DNA from: an uncultured Methanobrevibacter sp.
GTDB taxonomy: Archaea; Methanobacteriota; Methanobacteria; Methanobacteriales; Methanobacteriaceae
Assembly: GCF_902770715.1 (NCBI RefSeq)
Contig: NZ_CACXTS010000017.1
Coordinates: 1-39,640 of the forward strand
Direction: 5' to 3'
Length of the DNA stretch: 39,640 bases
The notes beneath the pieces were generated by a model, which worked only from the letters and a program-made list of their open reading frames with translations, had not been told where the DNA came from and searched no databases. Both the position numbers and the translations under genes were made by a program. This document shows positions 8,669-16,929 of the stretch, one piece after another. Position 1 is the first letter of the stretch; each line of letters begins with the position of its first letter.

Positions 8669-10279
8669 ATGAACGTAATGATTTTAGCAATTGTATTTAT
8701 AATCTACATATTTGCGCTTGTTTTTGTAGGTTATTATGCATACAAAAAAACCAATTCCTCTGAAGACTTTATGATTGCTGGAAAAGACACACACCCTTTC
8801 ATCATGGCAATGAGTTACGGTGCTACATTTATTTCGACAGCAGCTATTGTGGGTTTTGGAGGAGTTGCCAGTGAATATGGTATGAGTGTCTTATGGCTGG
8901 CATTCTTGAATATTATCATTGGTGTATTTATAGCATTTGTATTTTTAGGAAAAAGAACTCGTAGGATGGGTCACTCATTAGGCTCTTTAACATTTCCTGA
9001 GTTTTTAGGTAAACGTTTTGACAGTAAATTTATACATTATTTCTCAGGTTTAATCATTTTCTGCGCAATGCCGCTTTATGCAGCAGTAGTGTTGATTGGA
9101 GCTGCAAGATTCCTGGAATCCTCTTTATTGATTGATTTCAGTATTGCATTGCTTATTTTATCAATTATTATTACATTCTATGTATTGTTCGGAGGTATCC
9201 GTGGTGTAATGTATACAGATGCACTTCAAGGTACCATCATGGTTATTGCAATGGTATTCCTATTAGTATTTGTATACTGGTTGCTTGGAGGAGTGGATAC
9301 CGCAAACACTGCTTTGACTAATATGGTTAATCTGTATCCTGCAGACGCTCTGGCAACGGGAGGAACCGGATGGACGGCCTTCCCAGAGTTTGGAACTCCA
9401 TTCTGGTGGTCTTTAGTATCCTCAACCCTTATCGGTGTAGGTATTGGGGTGCTCGCACAGCCTTCATTGATTGTAAGATTCATGACAGTTAAATCAGACA
9501 AGGAATTGAACAGATCTGTTTTAATTGGTGGTATCTTCATTGCAATCATGCCGACTACTGCATATATCGTAGGATCACTTTCAAATGTATACTTCTATGA
9601 CAAGTTAGGCAAGATTGCAGTTGATGTAGTTGGAGGAAACATCGACAAGGTTATTCCAACATTCATTACAATGGCACTGCCTGAATGGTTTGTTTACATC
9701 TTCCTGTTATCCTTGATTGCAGCTGCAATGTCTACAATATCTTCACAATTGCACACCCAGGGAACTGCATTCGGTGTAGATATTTACGGACAGATAAGGG
9801 AAAAGTCCAAACAGAAATTGGACCAAGTAAGCATTTCAAGAGTAGGTATTCTAATAGCTATTATTTTGGCGTTAATCATGGCTTATTCACTTCCTGGAAG
9901 TGTAGTTGCACTTGGAACCAGTCTGTTCTTTGAAATCTGTGCAGCAGCATTCTTGCCGGTGTTCTTGGGAGCACTTTACTGGAAAGGAATTACAAGACTC
10001 GGTGCTATTGCAGGAATCCTGTCCGGAACATTAGTAAGTTTATTCTGGATGATATTTGTATTCAAGAAAACTGCAGTAGGGCTTGGAATCTGCAAATTCA
10101 TATGCGGTGTTGAAACATTAATCCCAACAGCCCCATGGCCTTTCATTGACGTAATGTTGATTGCAGTTCCTGTTTCTGCAATATTCACTATTGTTGTAAG
10201 TTTGCTTACCAAACCTCCTGCACAAGAGGTTATCGACAAATCATTTGAAAACATTGATACAAAAGGAAGTGATGCATAA
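8669..10279 (+). CDS. Sodium:solute symporter (SSS family)
   Basis: This 536-aa membrane protein has roughly a dozen hydrophobic segments and SSS signatures: SSEDFMIAGKD after TM1, GATFISTAAIVGFGG, and YVLFGGIRGVMYTDALQG. It should import an organic solute with sodium. ATG at 8669 follows GAGGTAATT. The stop overlaps the start of a 37-aa membrane protein by one base. SSS substrates range from proline, pantothenate and sugars to monocarboxylates and phenylacetate. Being divergent from paaK and close to iorAB, I infer an aryl or other carboxylic acid as substrate, but this is only context. The C-terminus is cytoplasmic, short and charged. Confidence 0.93.
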   Translation: MNVMILAIVFIIYIFALVFVGYYAYKKTNSSEDFMIAGKDTHPFIMAMSYGATFISTAAIVGFGGVASEYGMSVLWLAFLNIIIGVFIAFVFLGKRTRRMGHSLGSLTFPEFLGKRFDSKFIHYFSGLIIFCAMPLYAAVVLIGAARFLESSLLIDFSIALLILSIIITFYVLFGGIRGVMYTDALQGTIMVIAMVFLLVFVYWLLGGVDTANTALTNMVNLYPADALATGGTGWTAFPEFGTPFWWSLVSSTLIGVGIGVLAQPSLIVRFMTVKSDKELNRSVLIGGIFIAIMPTTAYIVGSLSNVYFYDKLGKIAVDVVGGNIDKVIPTFITMALPEWFVYIFLLSLIAAAMSTISSQLHTQGTAFGVDIYGQIREKSKQKLDQVSISRVGILIAIILALIMAYSLPGSVVALGTSLFFEICAAAFLPVFLGALYWKGITRLGAIAGILSGTLVSLFWMIFVFKKTAVGLGICKFICGVETLIPTAPWPFIDVMLIAVPVSAIFTIVVSLLTKPPAQEVIDKSFENIDTKGSDA

Positions 10280-10392
10280 TGATGATTTTAGGAATTGAAG
10301 ACCCTTGGATTTGGGGAGTATATCTTGGAATTATCTTATCCACACTTTTATGTGTTGTTTATGGTATTATGAACTGGAATAAGGGCGAATAG
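10279..10392 (+). CDS. Small symporter-associated membrane protein, 37 aa
   Basis: The ATG at 10279-10281 overlaps the TAA of the symporter and is preceded by GGAAGTGAT; a second ATG at 10282 is possible. The peptide has an aromatic acidic N-terminus (IEDPWIWGVY), one membrane helix (LGIILSTLLCVVYGI) and a short tail NWNKGE. One-helix proteins of this size next to SSS transporter genes in methanogens are annotated as symporter small accessory proteins, and this fits. It is probably needed for stability or activity of the symporter. It was too short for standard length cut-offs. Confidence 0.8.
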   Translation: MMILGIEDPWIWGVYLGIILSTLLCVVYGIMNWNKGE

Positions 10393-10397
10393 ATAAG

Positions 10398-10437
10398 ACA
10401 AGAACATTCTGTTCTTGTTTTTTATTTCTTTTTTTAT
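10398..10437 (+). terminator. Intrinsic-type terminator after the symporter operon
   Basis: CAAGAACA (10399-10406), loop TTC, and TGTTCTTG (10410-10417) form a perfect 8-bp stem, followed by T6 and a second T-rich run. Confidence 0.8.
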
Positions 10438-10466
10438 GATATTTCGCATATTGTCCGTTCAATAAC

Positions 10467-10475
10467 TTTTTATAT
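10467..10475 (+). promoter_or_regulatory. TATA box giving a probably leaderless transcript
   Basis: TTTTTATAT is centred about 27 bases before the ATG at 10498, and no ribosome binding site precedes that ATG. Archaeal spacing therefore predicts transcription starting at or next to the start codon. Confidence 0.5.
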
Positions 10476-10497
10476 TTTTTTTTAAAGACTATTTTTC

Positions 10498-11217
10498 ATG
10501 AAAGATTTATTTTACTATTTTACAAAATTTGAGAAAAATGATCCGGAATTTTATGAGATTTTTAGAAATTTTGCATATGAGGAGGTCTTTGAATATTCCA
10601 CATTAACAGAAAAAGAGTCCATTCTCGTTACTTTGGCATGTCTGATTGCATGCCAATCACCAAAGGCATTCAAAAAGATTTTAAGAGCCTCTTTAGATAA
10701 GGACATCACACCAATTGAGGTAAAGGAACTGTTATATCAGTCAGTGCCTTACGTCGGTTTTGGTCGTGCACACAACTTCTTTGGCGTTGTTACCAAAGTA
10801 TTTGACAAGAAAGGAATAGAATATCCTTTGGAATCCCAGTCCAACACAAATCCTGAAAATAGGCATGAAAAAGGCCGTGAACTTCAGGACAAGTATTTTG
10901 GAGCTGACATGATTCAAATGATGAATGACAACACTCCTGATGGCCAAAAGCATTTCAATACCTTCCTTGAAGGCTTCTGTTTTGGTGACTTCTACACCCG
11001 TGACGGATTGGATGACCATCAAAGGGAGCTGATAACATTTGTATTCCTTGCTTCTTTAGGAGGCTGTGAAAATCAGCTGAGGGGCCACACCCAAGGAAAT
11101 CTGTCAGTTGGAAACGATAAGGAAAAATTAGTATCAGCAATTACTGTAATAATGCCTTATATTGGTTTTCCAAGGACTTTGAATGCATTGGCGATAGTTA
11201 ATGAAATTTGCAAATAA
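10498..11217 (+). CDS. Carboxymuconolactone decarboxylase family protein (two-domain)
   Basis: This 239-aa protein has two carboxymuconolactone-decarboxylase-like (AhpD-fold) halves. The first (about 20-110) has LTEKESILVTLACLIACQSP and VGFGRAHN; the second (about 125-239) has LDDHQRELITFVFLASLGGCENQLRGH and YIGFPRTLNAL. The second is the canonical alpha-helical core with the conserved His of LRGH. True aromatic ring-cleavage chemistry is unlikely in a methanogen; members of this family often act in peroxide or thiol redox chemistry or are uncharacterised. The CxxC pair typical of AhpD is not present. The transcript looks leaderless. It converges with the next gene across a hairpin. Confidence 0.88.
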   Translation: MKDLFYYFTKFEKNDPEFYEIFRNFAYEEVFEYSTLTEKESILVTLACLIACQSPKAFKKILRASLDKDITPIEVKELLYQSVPYVGFGRAHNFFGVVTKVFDKKGIEYPLESQSNTNPENRHEKGRELQDKYFGADMIQMMNDNTPDGQKHFNTFLEGFCFGDFYTRDGLDDHQRELITFVFLASLGGCENQLRGHTQGNLSVGNDKEKLVSAITVIMPYIGFPRTLNALAIVNEICK

Positions 11218-11223
11218 AAAAAG

Positions 11224-11250
11224 AATATTAATGTTTAAAACATTAATATT
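11224..11250. terminator. Hairpin between convergent genes
   Basis: AATATTAATGTTT (11224-11236) and AAACATTAATATT (11238-11250) are perfectly complementary around a single base. On the minus strand the stem is followed by seven T. It overlaps the stop codon of the minus-strand gene, so it probably terminates that transcript, and perhaps the convergent one as well. Confidence 0.65.
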
Positions 11251-11650
11251 TAAATTCGTAGGATTCTTCAATAGCAAACATGTTTCTGAATTCTGCTGTA
11301 GCATCATTAAGGAAAAATACTCCCATTTCCCAGTTGTTGGCTTTGTATGCTTCAGCGATTTCAGGCATTAATTCAAATGCCTTTTCAACAACGGCATCAT
11401 TTCCGGATAGGTCTGCAACACCATAATATCTTAAGAAGTGTTCTCCGTCCCATGCTGCTATTTCAACATTTTGGTTAGCTTCCAATTGTTTGTAGACATC
11501 CTTATGATTTCCGACTCCGAAGTAAATTTTGTCTTCGTATAATAGGTGGAAACCTAATGGTCTGACTTTTGGTTTGTCTCCGTCTACTGTTGCAAGGTAA
11601 AATACTTGTGCTTTTGTTAAAAGTTCATCTACTTTTTGAATATCTGACAT
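11243..11650 (-). CDS. Pyridoxamine 5'-phosphate oxidase family protein
   Basis: This 135-aa protein has the split-barrel flavin-binding fold: VDELLTKAQVFYLATVDGDKPKVRPLGF at the N-terminus is the standard first strand pair, followed by LYEDKIYFGVGNHKDVYKQLEANQNVEIAAWD. Such proteins bind FMN, F420 or haem; the cofactor cannot be decided here. It is short and lacks the catalytic C-terminal segment of true PdxH, so a role in B6 synthesis is unlikely. The ATG at 11648-11650 has GAGGTG upstream. It is a single-gene unit. Confidence 0.88.
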   Translation of the reverse strand: MSDIQKVDELLTKAQVFYLATVDGDKPKVRPLGFHLLYEDKIYFGVGNHKDVYKQLEANQNVEIAAWDGEHFLRYYGVADLSGNDAVVEKAFELMPEIAEAYKANNWEMGVFFLNDATAEFRNMFAIEESYEFKY

Positions 11651-11863
11651 TTGTACACCTCTATATTTTATATTGGTGTCATCGTTATTAAAATATCACT
11701 TATTTTTATTTTTCCATATTAAATAAAATACTAACGAATAAAACTGTATTTAATTAAATATAACTAATTTATTTTCTTATTATTAATTTTAAACTATTCT
11801 AACATTGTTTTTAGATTTATTATAATTAATTCTTTTTGTATTTGATTTTTATATTTTTTAGAA

Positions 11864-11881
11864 AAGTTATTTAAATAACTT
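11864..11881. promoter_or_regulatory. 18-bp perfect palindrome at the fecB-like promoter
   Basis: AAGTTATTTAAATAACTT is its own reverse complement. A TATA-like TTTTTATATTTTTTAG lies at 11846-11861, so the palindrome sits between the TATA box and the expected transcription start (about 11877), the usual place for a repressor operator. A metal-responsive regulator would fit the uptake operon behind it; this is inference. Confidence 0.6.
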
Positions 11882-11927
11882 CATGAATATATATTCTTAT
11901 CGATATCATTTTATTTCGGGGATTATA

Positions 11928-13034
11928 ATGGAAAAAAAGTTAAAAATAATTATATTAATTTTAGTCATATTGGTGGCTTTAGGTTTGGCCACTCACTTAT
12001 TCTTAACTCCGTCAAGCGTAAAAAGCGATAGTGTTGAAAATGTCACTGATATGATTAACAGAACTGTAGAGGTGCCTTCGGCGGTTGACAATATTGTCGC
12101 CACTTCTCCTCCGATGACTACTGTTTTATATATGATTGCTCCTGATAAATTGAAAGCCGTTAACTTCCAATGGACTGATGATGAGCTAAAATATGTTCCT
12201 GGCCAATATGCTAATTTGCCTGTTGTTGGCGGATGGTATGGAACACAAGATGGGAGTTATGAGGAGTTTATTGCTGCAGAACCGGATGTTGTAATAGAAT
12301 CTATTGATGAGGGTGGTGACGGTGATTTATCCACTGTAGAGGAACGTCAAGAAAAATTCGGTACAATTCCAGTTATTGCAGTTCGAGATACAACTAATGT
12401 AGAGAAAGTTGGCGAATCAATATTGTTCATGGGTAAAGTTGTCGGAGCTGAGGATAAGGCTAATCAATTAAATGACTTTAACAATAAGTATTTGGATATT
12501 GTACATGACAGAGCATCCAAATTATCCGACAGCGATAGAAGAACAGTTTATTATGCCTATGGTGATGATGGTCTTCAAACAAGCCCTTCACATTCAACAC
12601 ACGGTCAATTGATTGATTTGGTTGGAGGTAAGAATGTTGCTGATGCCCTAAATCAAGGCAACACCACCAGCGGAGTTCAAGTATCAATTGAACAGGTGAT
12701 TAAATGGAATCCTGATGTGATTATAACCAACGATCAAGAATTCTATAATGGCATTTACAATGATTCAAATTGGGCTCATATTAAGGCTGTTCAAAATAAA
12801 GAGGTCTATGTATCACCGCAATCACCATTCAAATGGTTTGATAGGCCTGTTGGTGCTAATATGATTATCGGTGTTCCATGGACTGCAAAAGCAATTTATC
12901 CTGATGATTATTCGGATATTAATATGGTTGACGCTACTAAAGAATTCTACAGCAATTTCTATCACTTTGATTTGAGTGATGATGATGCAAGGGAATTGCT
13001 GTTAAATTCCGGTCTAAAGGAGTCAAATTTATAG
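11928..13034 (+). CDS. FecB-type ABC transporter substrate-binding protein
   Basis: Chosen start: ATG 11928, after GGGGATT; the frame is open upstream but without support. The 368-aa protein has an N-terminal hydrophobic anchor (about residues 6-26, no lipobox cysteine), so it is membrane-tethered outside the cell. The rest is the helical-backbone binding fold for iron-siderophore, cobalamin or related ligands: VPSAVDNIVATSPPMTTVLYMI, EEFIAAEPDVVIES, and VSIEQVIKWNPDVIITND. It heads an operon with the permease and ATPase. The ligand is unknown. Because FmdE follows directly and molybdate importers of the FecCD type exist (MolBC), molybdate or tungstate, iron, or a corrinoid are all possible. 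Confidence 0.93.
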   Translation: MEKKLKIIILILVILVALGLATHLFLTPSSVKSDSVENVTDMINRTVEVPSAVDNIVATSPPMTTVLYMIAPDKLKAVNFQWTDDELKYVPGQYANLPVVGGWYGTQDGSYEEFIAAEPDVVIESIDEGGDGDLSTVEERQEKFGTIPVIAVRDTTNVEKVGESILFMGKVVGAEDKANQLNDFNNKYLDIVHDRASKLSDSDRRTVYYAYGDDGLQTSPSHSTHGQLIDLVGGKNVADALNQGNTTSGVQVSIEQVIKWNPDVIITNDQEFYNGIYNDSNWAHIKAVQNKEVYVSPQSPFKWFDRPVGANMIIGVPWTAKAIYPDDYSDINMVDATKEFYSNFYHFDLSDDDARELLLNSGLKESNL

Positions 13035-13043
13035 TTGATTAAA

Positions 13044-14057
13044 ATGAATGATGAGAATAAGGAAATATTAAGTATTATACTTTTAATTTTCCTTCCAATT
13101 TTTTTGTTTTTCGCATCATTTTTGCTTGGAAGATATCCAATAAGTCCAATCGATGTGATAAATACGATATTATGCCCAATATTTCCGCAATTGGAGGTTT
13201 CTCCAACAATAACAACAATCGTTTTTGAAATAAGGCTTCCAAGAATTATAGCGGCATTGATTGTTGGTGCAGCTTTGGCAATGGCGGGAGCGGCATTTCA
13301 AAGTATCTTTAAAAACCCATTAGTGTCTTCAGATTTGCTGGGGGTATCAAATGGTGCAGGTTTTGGAGCTGCTTTAGCCATTATATTGAGTGGATCTAAT
13401 GCAGTAGTTCAAATATTCGCCTTTATTTTTGGTTTGATTTCTGTTTCAGTAACCTATTTGATTTCAAGAGCATACAAAGCCGGTGGAATCTTGATTTTGG
13501 TATTGTCTGGAGTGGCTATTTCAGCATTTTTCAATTCATTAATCTCTGCCATTAAGTTTGTAGCAGACCCTGACGACAAGCTGCCGGAGATTGTTTATTG
13601 GCTTATGGGCAGTTTGGCTTCTGTAACGGCGGATAAATTAATAATGATTTCAATTCCAATCATTATTGGTTTTGCTATTTTAATTGCTCTTAGATGGCAA
13701 ATGAATTTGCTTGCAATGGGTGATGAGGAAGCGCAATCCTTAGGTTTAAACCCTTCAAGAGTCAGGTTATTGGTTATTGCAGGATGTACCTTGCTAACTT
13801 CAGCAGCAGTTTCTGTAAGTGGAGTTATAGGTTGGATTGGTCTTGTCATACCTCATATGACTCGTATGGTTGTAGGTCCGGACAATAGGATTCTAATTCC
13901 GGCTTCTCTGAGTTTAGGCGCTAGCTTTTTATTGCTGATAGATAACATTTCCCGTGCATTCATATCCATTGAGATTCCAATTGGGATTTTAACAGCAATA
14001 ATCGGTGTTCCGATATTTTTATACTTACTTAAGAAGGGGTATTCAGAATGGTCGTAG
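13044..14057 (+). CDS. FecCD-type ABC transporter permease
   Basis: This 337-aa permease of the BtuC/FecC family has about ten membrane segments. Signatures include RLPRIIAALIVGAALAMAGA, NPLVSSDLLGVSNGAGFGA, and SVSGVIGWIGLVIPHMTRM, the loop contacting the ATPase. I chose ATG 13044; an in-frame TTG at 13035, better spaced from an upstream GGAG, is the alternative. It starts 0-10 bases after the binding protein, and its end overlaps the ATPase gene by 10 bases, so the three are translated together. Confidence 0.94.
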   Translation: MNDENKEILSIILLIFLPIFLFFASFLLGRYPISPIDVINTILCPIFPQLEVSPTITTIVFEIRLPRIIAALIVGAALAMAGAAFQSIFKNPLVSSDLLGVSNGAGFGAALAIILSGSNAVVQIFAFIFGLISVSVTYLISRAYKAGGILILVLSGVAISAFFNSLISAIKFVADPDDKLPEIVYWLMGSLASVTADKLIMISIPIIIGFAILIALRWQMNLLAMGDEEAQSLGLNPSRVRLLVIAGCTLLTSAAVSVSGVIGWIGLVIPHMTRMVVGPDNRILIPASLSLGASFLLLIDNISRAFISIEIPIGILTAIIGVPIFLYLLKKGYSEWS

Positions 14058-14851
14058 ATACAAAATTGTTTGATGTAAGAAATATCTCTTTTTCTTATGA
14101 AAATGAAGAGATATTTTCAGATATCAGCTTTTCAATCGATAAAGGTGATGTATTGTGTATTTTAGGTCCAAATGGAACTGGGAAGACAACATTGATTAAA
14201 TGTCTTAATGGATTGCATGACATTGACTCCGGTGAAATTTTGATTAAAGGCAAAAATATCAAGAAATTATCATTCAAAGAAATTTCAAAGCATATTGGTT
14301 ATATTCCTCAATCTCATGTTCCTTCTTTTCCATTTAAAGTATTGGATGTTGTTGTAATGGGAAGAGCGCCTTACTTAAACTTAACTGATTCTCCTAAAAA
14401 AAAGGACATTGACATTGCAATAAATTCCCTTAAGACCTTGGGGATAGGCCATCTTAAAGATAAGGAATATACCAATCTGAGTGGTGGTGAAAGGCAATTG
14501 GTATTTTTAGCCAGGATTTTATGTCAACAGCCTGACATATTGATTTTGGACGAGCCAACTTCTCATTTGGACTTTGGAAATCAAATTAAACTTTTAGAAA
14601 TTATAGATAATTTATCAAAAGCTGGCCTTTCTATCATAATGTCTTCACATTTTCCCGATCATGCTTTTTTAAGTTCAAATAAAGTTGCAATAATGAAAAA
14701 TAAAATGTTCATTGACTTTGGAAGCCCGGATGATGTTGTAACTGAAGATAATTTAAGGGAAGCTTATTCAATTGATGTGAAATTAATAGAATTGGACAAT
14801 AAAAGAAAGGTATGCGTACCTTTAAAAACAAATTTAGAATTAGACTTATAG
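14048..14851 (+). CDS. FecE-type ABC transporter ATP-binding protein
   Basis: This 267-aa cytoplasmic ATPase has Walker A GPNGTGKTT, Q-loop YIPQSH, signature LSGGERQ, Walker B ILILDEPTSHLD, and the switch histidine in SSHFPDH. It energises the permease encoded just before. The ATG at 14048 lies inside the end of the permease gene, after AAGGGG. All nucleotide-binding motifs are intact. Confidence 0.96.
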   Translation: MVVDTKLFDVRNISFSYENEEIFSDISFSIDKGDVLCILGPNGTGKTTLIKCLNGLHDIDSGEILIKGKNIKKLSFKEISKHIGYIPQSHVPSFPFKVLDVVVMGRAPYLNLTDSPKKKDIDIAINSLKTLGIGHLKDKEYTNLSGGERQLVFLARILCQQPDILILDEPTSHLDFGNQIKLLEIIDNLSKAGLSIIMSSHFPDHAFLSSNKVAIMKNKMFIDFGSPDDVVTEDNLREAYSIDVKLIELDNKRKVCVPLKTNLELDL

Positions 14852-14859
14852 GTGATAAA

Positions 14860-15429
14860 ATGAATGAACAAGATTATGAAGAACAATTAGCTAAAGCAGC
14901 TGAGTTTCATGGACATATATGTGGTGGGATAGCTATTGGAACAAAATTGGCAATGTATGGTCTTGAATTATTGGGGATGGAACTGAATCAAAGGCACAAA
15001 AACTTAATTGTATTTTTAGAAATTGATAGGTGCATGTCTGATGCTGTTCAATCCGTAACTGGTTGTTCAATGGGTAAAAGGACATTAAAACAGATGTATT
15101 ATGGAAAATTTGCGGCAACATTCTATAACCAGGACACAGGAGAAGCATTAAGGATAACTGATGCTGATGCTAATAAAAAATTCAAAGATGAGGAGACCAA
15201 GGAAGAAATGATTGCCCGTTTTAGACGCACTCCTCCGGAAGAATTATTCAAAGTGGATAAAGTAAAAATTGAATTATCTCCTGGGGACATGCCGGGCAAA
15301 CCTTATACAACTGCATTCTGTTCCGTTTGCGGTGAAAAGGTATCTGATGGCCGTCATGTGCTTAGGGGTGGAAAGCCGATTTGCAGATCATGTGCTGAAG
15401 GATCTTATTATGAACTAATTGATGATTAA
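14860..15429 (+). CDS. FmdE family protein with C-terminal zinc ribbon
   Basis: The start at 14860 follows AGGTGAT; the longer frame overlaps the ATPase. The 189-aa protein has the FmdE motif FHGHICGG (His17, Cys21), Cys58 and Cys69 in the core, and a zinc-finger tail with CSVC (154-157) and CRSC (175-178). The family is named from the molybdenum formylmethanofuran dehydrogenase operon; its biochemical role is unsettled, but metal or molybdopterin-enzyme assembly is the usual suggestion. It closes the fecBCE-like operon at 8 bases distance, pointing to metal handling, and lies upstream of modABC. Confidence 0.9.
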   Translation: MNEQDYEEQLAKAAEFHGHICGGIAIGTKLAMYGLELLGMELNQRHKNLIVFLEIDRCMSDAVQSVTGCSMGKRTLKQMYYGKFAATFYNQDTGEALRITDADANKKFKDEETKEEMIARFRRTPPEELFKVDKVKIELSPGDMPGKPYTTAFCSVCGEKVSDGRHVLRGGKPICRSCAEGSYYELIDD

Positions 15430-15645
15430 TAACATGTTTTTATATTAATCTTTAAATTCATTTATTTTTAGTTTTTATTGATATTTTTCATTATTTTTAA
15501 TTTTAATCTTATTTTTTTATTTATTATTTAATTTAAGCAATAATTCGATTATTAATTTATTTTTTAATTATTCATTACGATATGTTTATATATTCATGTT
15601 GTTTAATATAAAATTAGAATAAAGAATGATGATAGGTTGAATAAA

Positions 15646-16287
15646 ATGGATTTGGTTGGAGGATATTTATTAATTATCTTGGTATTGTTTTCAGCTAATT
15701 TGGCACTTTTATATGGTAATCTAAAGTTAAACCATTCAAGAATTGCCATTTTATCTTTAGGTTACGCAGTCATTTCTTTTGTTTTGATAAATATTTCTCA
15801 ATTTCTAAACTTCAATATATTGGAGTTTCTAGGTTATGTTTTCTTCATTTTGGCCCTGATTATCTTTTTATGTATGTTTTATTATGAAAAATTCAATAAT
15901 CTTAAAACTGCAATATATTCACTTTCGGCAATATTTTTCATTTCAATGGTTTTGTTCTCATCTCAGACCAGTCTATTGCTATTTGACACGGTTGTTTATT
16001 CTTTGTTGGCATTTATAGTATTATTTTTTGTTTATCAACTTTCAAAATTATTGATTCATGCAAAAAGACAGTATCCTGTAATTATCGGTGAATTCATGTG
16101 TTTGTTTTCAATTTTAGTATTCATTTTTGCTTTGACATTTAACTCAACCATGAATTTGGATTACACTATGTTCAAGTCTTTTTTGATTTTAACTCCATTA
16201 TATCAATTGATTTATGTTATAATTGGAATTGTAGTTGTTATGGTTATAGGTGTCTTTTTAAATGAGAGTAAAGGGGGAAATTCATGA
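15646..16287 (+). CDS. Polytopic membrane protein, possibly DUF2162 family
   Basis: The ATG at 15646 is preceded by AGGTTGA at 5 bases; a TTG nine bases earlier is less likely. The 213-aa protein has about six hydrophobic segments separated by short loops and ends with a short polar tail. Its stop overlaps the start of the ExbB-like gene (ATGA). In other methanogens a predicted transporter (DUF2162) stands next to ExbB-like and DUF2149 genes; size, topology and place fit, but I assign the family from context more than from motifs. It may be the transport channel powered by the motor pair, or a third motor subunit. Confidence 0.7.
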   Translation: MDLVGGYLLIILVLFSANLALLYGNLKLNHSRIAILSLGYAVISFVLINISQFLNFNILEFLGYVFFILALIIFLCMFYYEKFNNLKTAIYSLSAIFFISMVLFSSQTSLLLFDTVVYSLLAFIVLFFVYQLSKLLIHAKRQYPVIIGEFMCLFSILVFIFALTFNSTMNLDYTMFKSFLILTPLYQLIYVIIGIVVVMVIGVFLNESKGGNS

Positions 16288-16925
16288 TAATTCAAGGAAC
16301 TGAAACATTAACCTCATTGATTCATATTATTTCTGAAAGTTTATTGACTCCGGTTGTTGTGCTTTTGGTTATTTCCATAGTGATTGTTATTCTGTCATTA
16401 GGTGGTTTGATAAATGAGTATATTTCAAGAAAGCCAATTAACTCAGCTGAACTTGAAGAATTGGTTAGGAATGTTTCATTTTCAAAAAATGTTTCAGATA
16501 TGAAAAATGTGATTGAAAAAAGCAATTTGTTTGATTATCAAAAGGAAATCCTTATTCGTATTGCCAATAATCATGACATTGGTCGTGATGCAAGAAAGGC
16601 GTTGGCTAGTGAATTGATTTCAGGTGAAGAAACAAGATTAATTAAGAAAACTAATAAAACGGATATTCTCGTTAAGGTTGGTCCTATTTTAGGTCTTTTG
16701 GGAACATTGATTCCATTGGGGCCTGGTTTAGCGGCATTGGGTAGTGGTGATATAATGACTCTCGCCCAATCATTAACTATAGCTTTTGATACAACAGTTA
16801 CAGGCTTATCCATTGGTGCATTATCTTTTTTAATTTCAAGATTTAAAAAGCAATGGTATGAAACTGATTTGATTGATGTTGAAACAGTTGCCGAAGCGGA
16901 ATTGGAAACAATTAACAATTGGTGA
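16284..16925 (+). CDS. MotA/TolQ/ExbB proton channel family protein
   Basis: This 213-aa protein has one N-terminal membrane helix (about 22-45), a cytoplasmic stretch (46-125), and two C-terminal helices in the diagnostic block VGPILGLLGTLIPLGPGL and LTIAFDTTVTGLSIGAL (about 132-184). This matches the ExbB/TolQ consensus, including the paired threonines of the proton path (AFDTTVTGL). ExbB-type pentamers use ion flow to drive an ExbD dimer. ATG 16284 overlaps the preceding stop, after AAAGGGGGA. The DUF2149 gene follows at 4 bases and supplies the ExbD-like partner. Confidence 0.92.
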   Translation: MIIQGTETLTSLIHIISESLLTPVVVLLVISIVIVILSLGGLINEYISRKPINSAELEELVRNVSFSKNVSDMKNVIEKSNLFDYQKEILIRIANNHDIGRDARKALASELISGEETRLIKKTNKTDILVKVGPILGLLGTLIPLGPGLAALGSGDIMTLAQSLTIAFDTTVTGLSIGALSFLISRFKKQWYETDLIDVETVAEAELETINNW

Positions 16926-16929
16926 TTTT

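Noticed and set aside
16322..16918. Minus-strand ORFs opposite the ExbB-like gene
   Set aside because: The plus-strand product matches a known family over its whole length; the reverse frames have no start signals.
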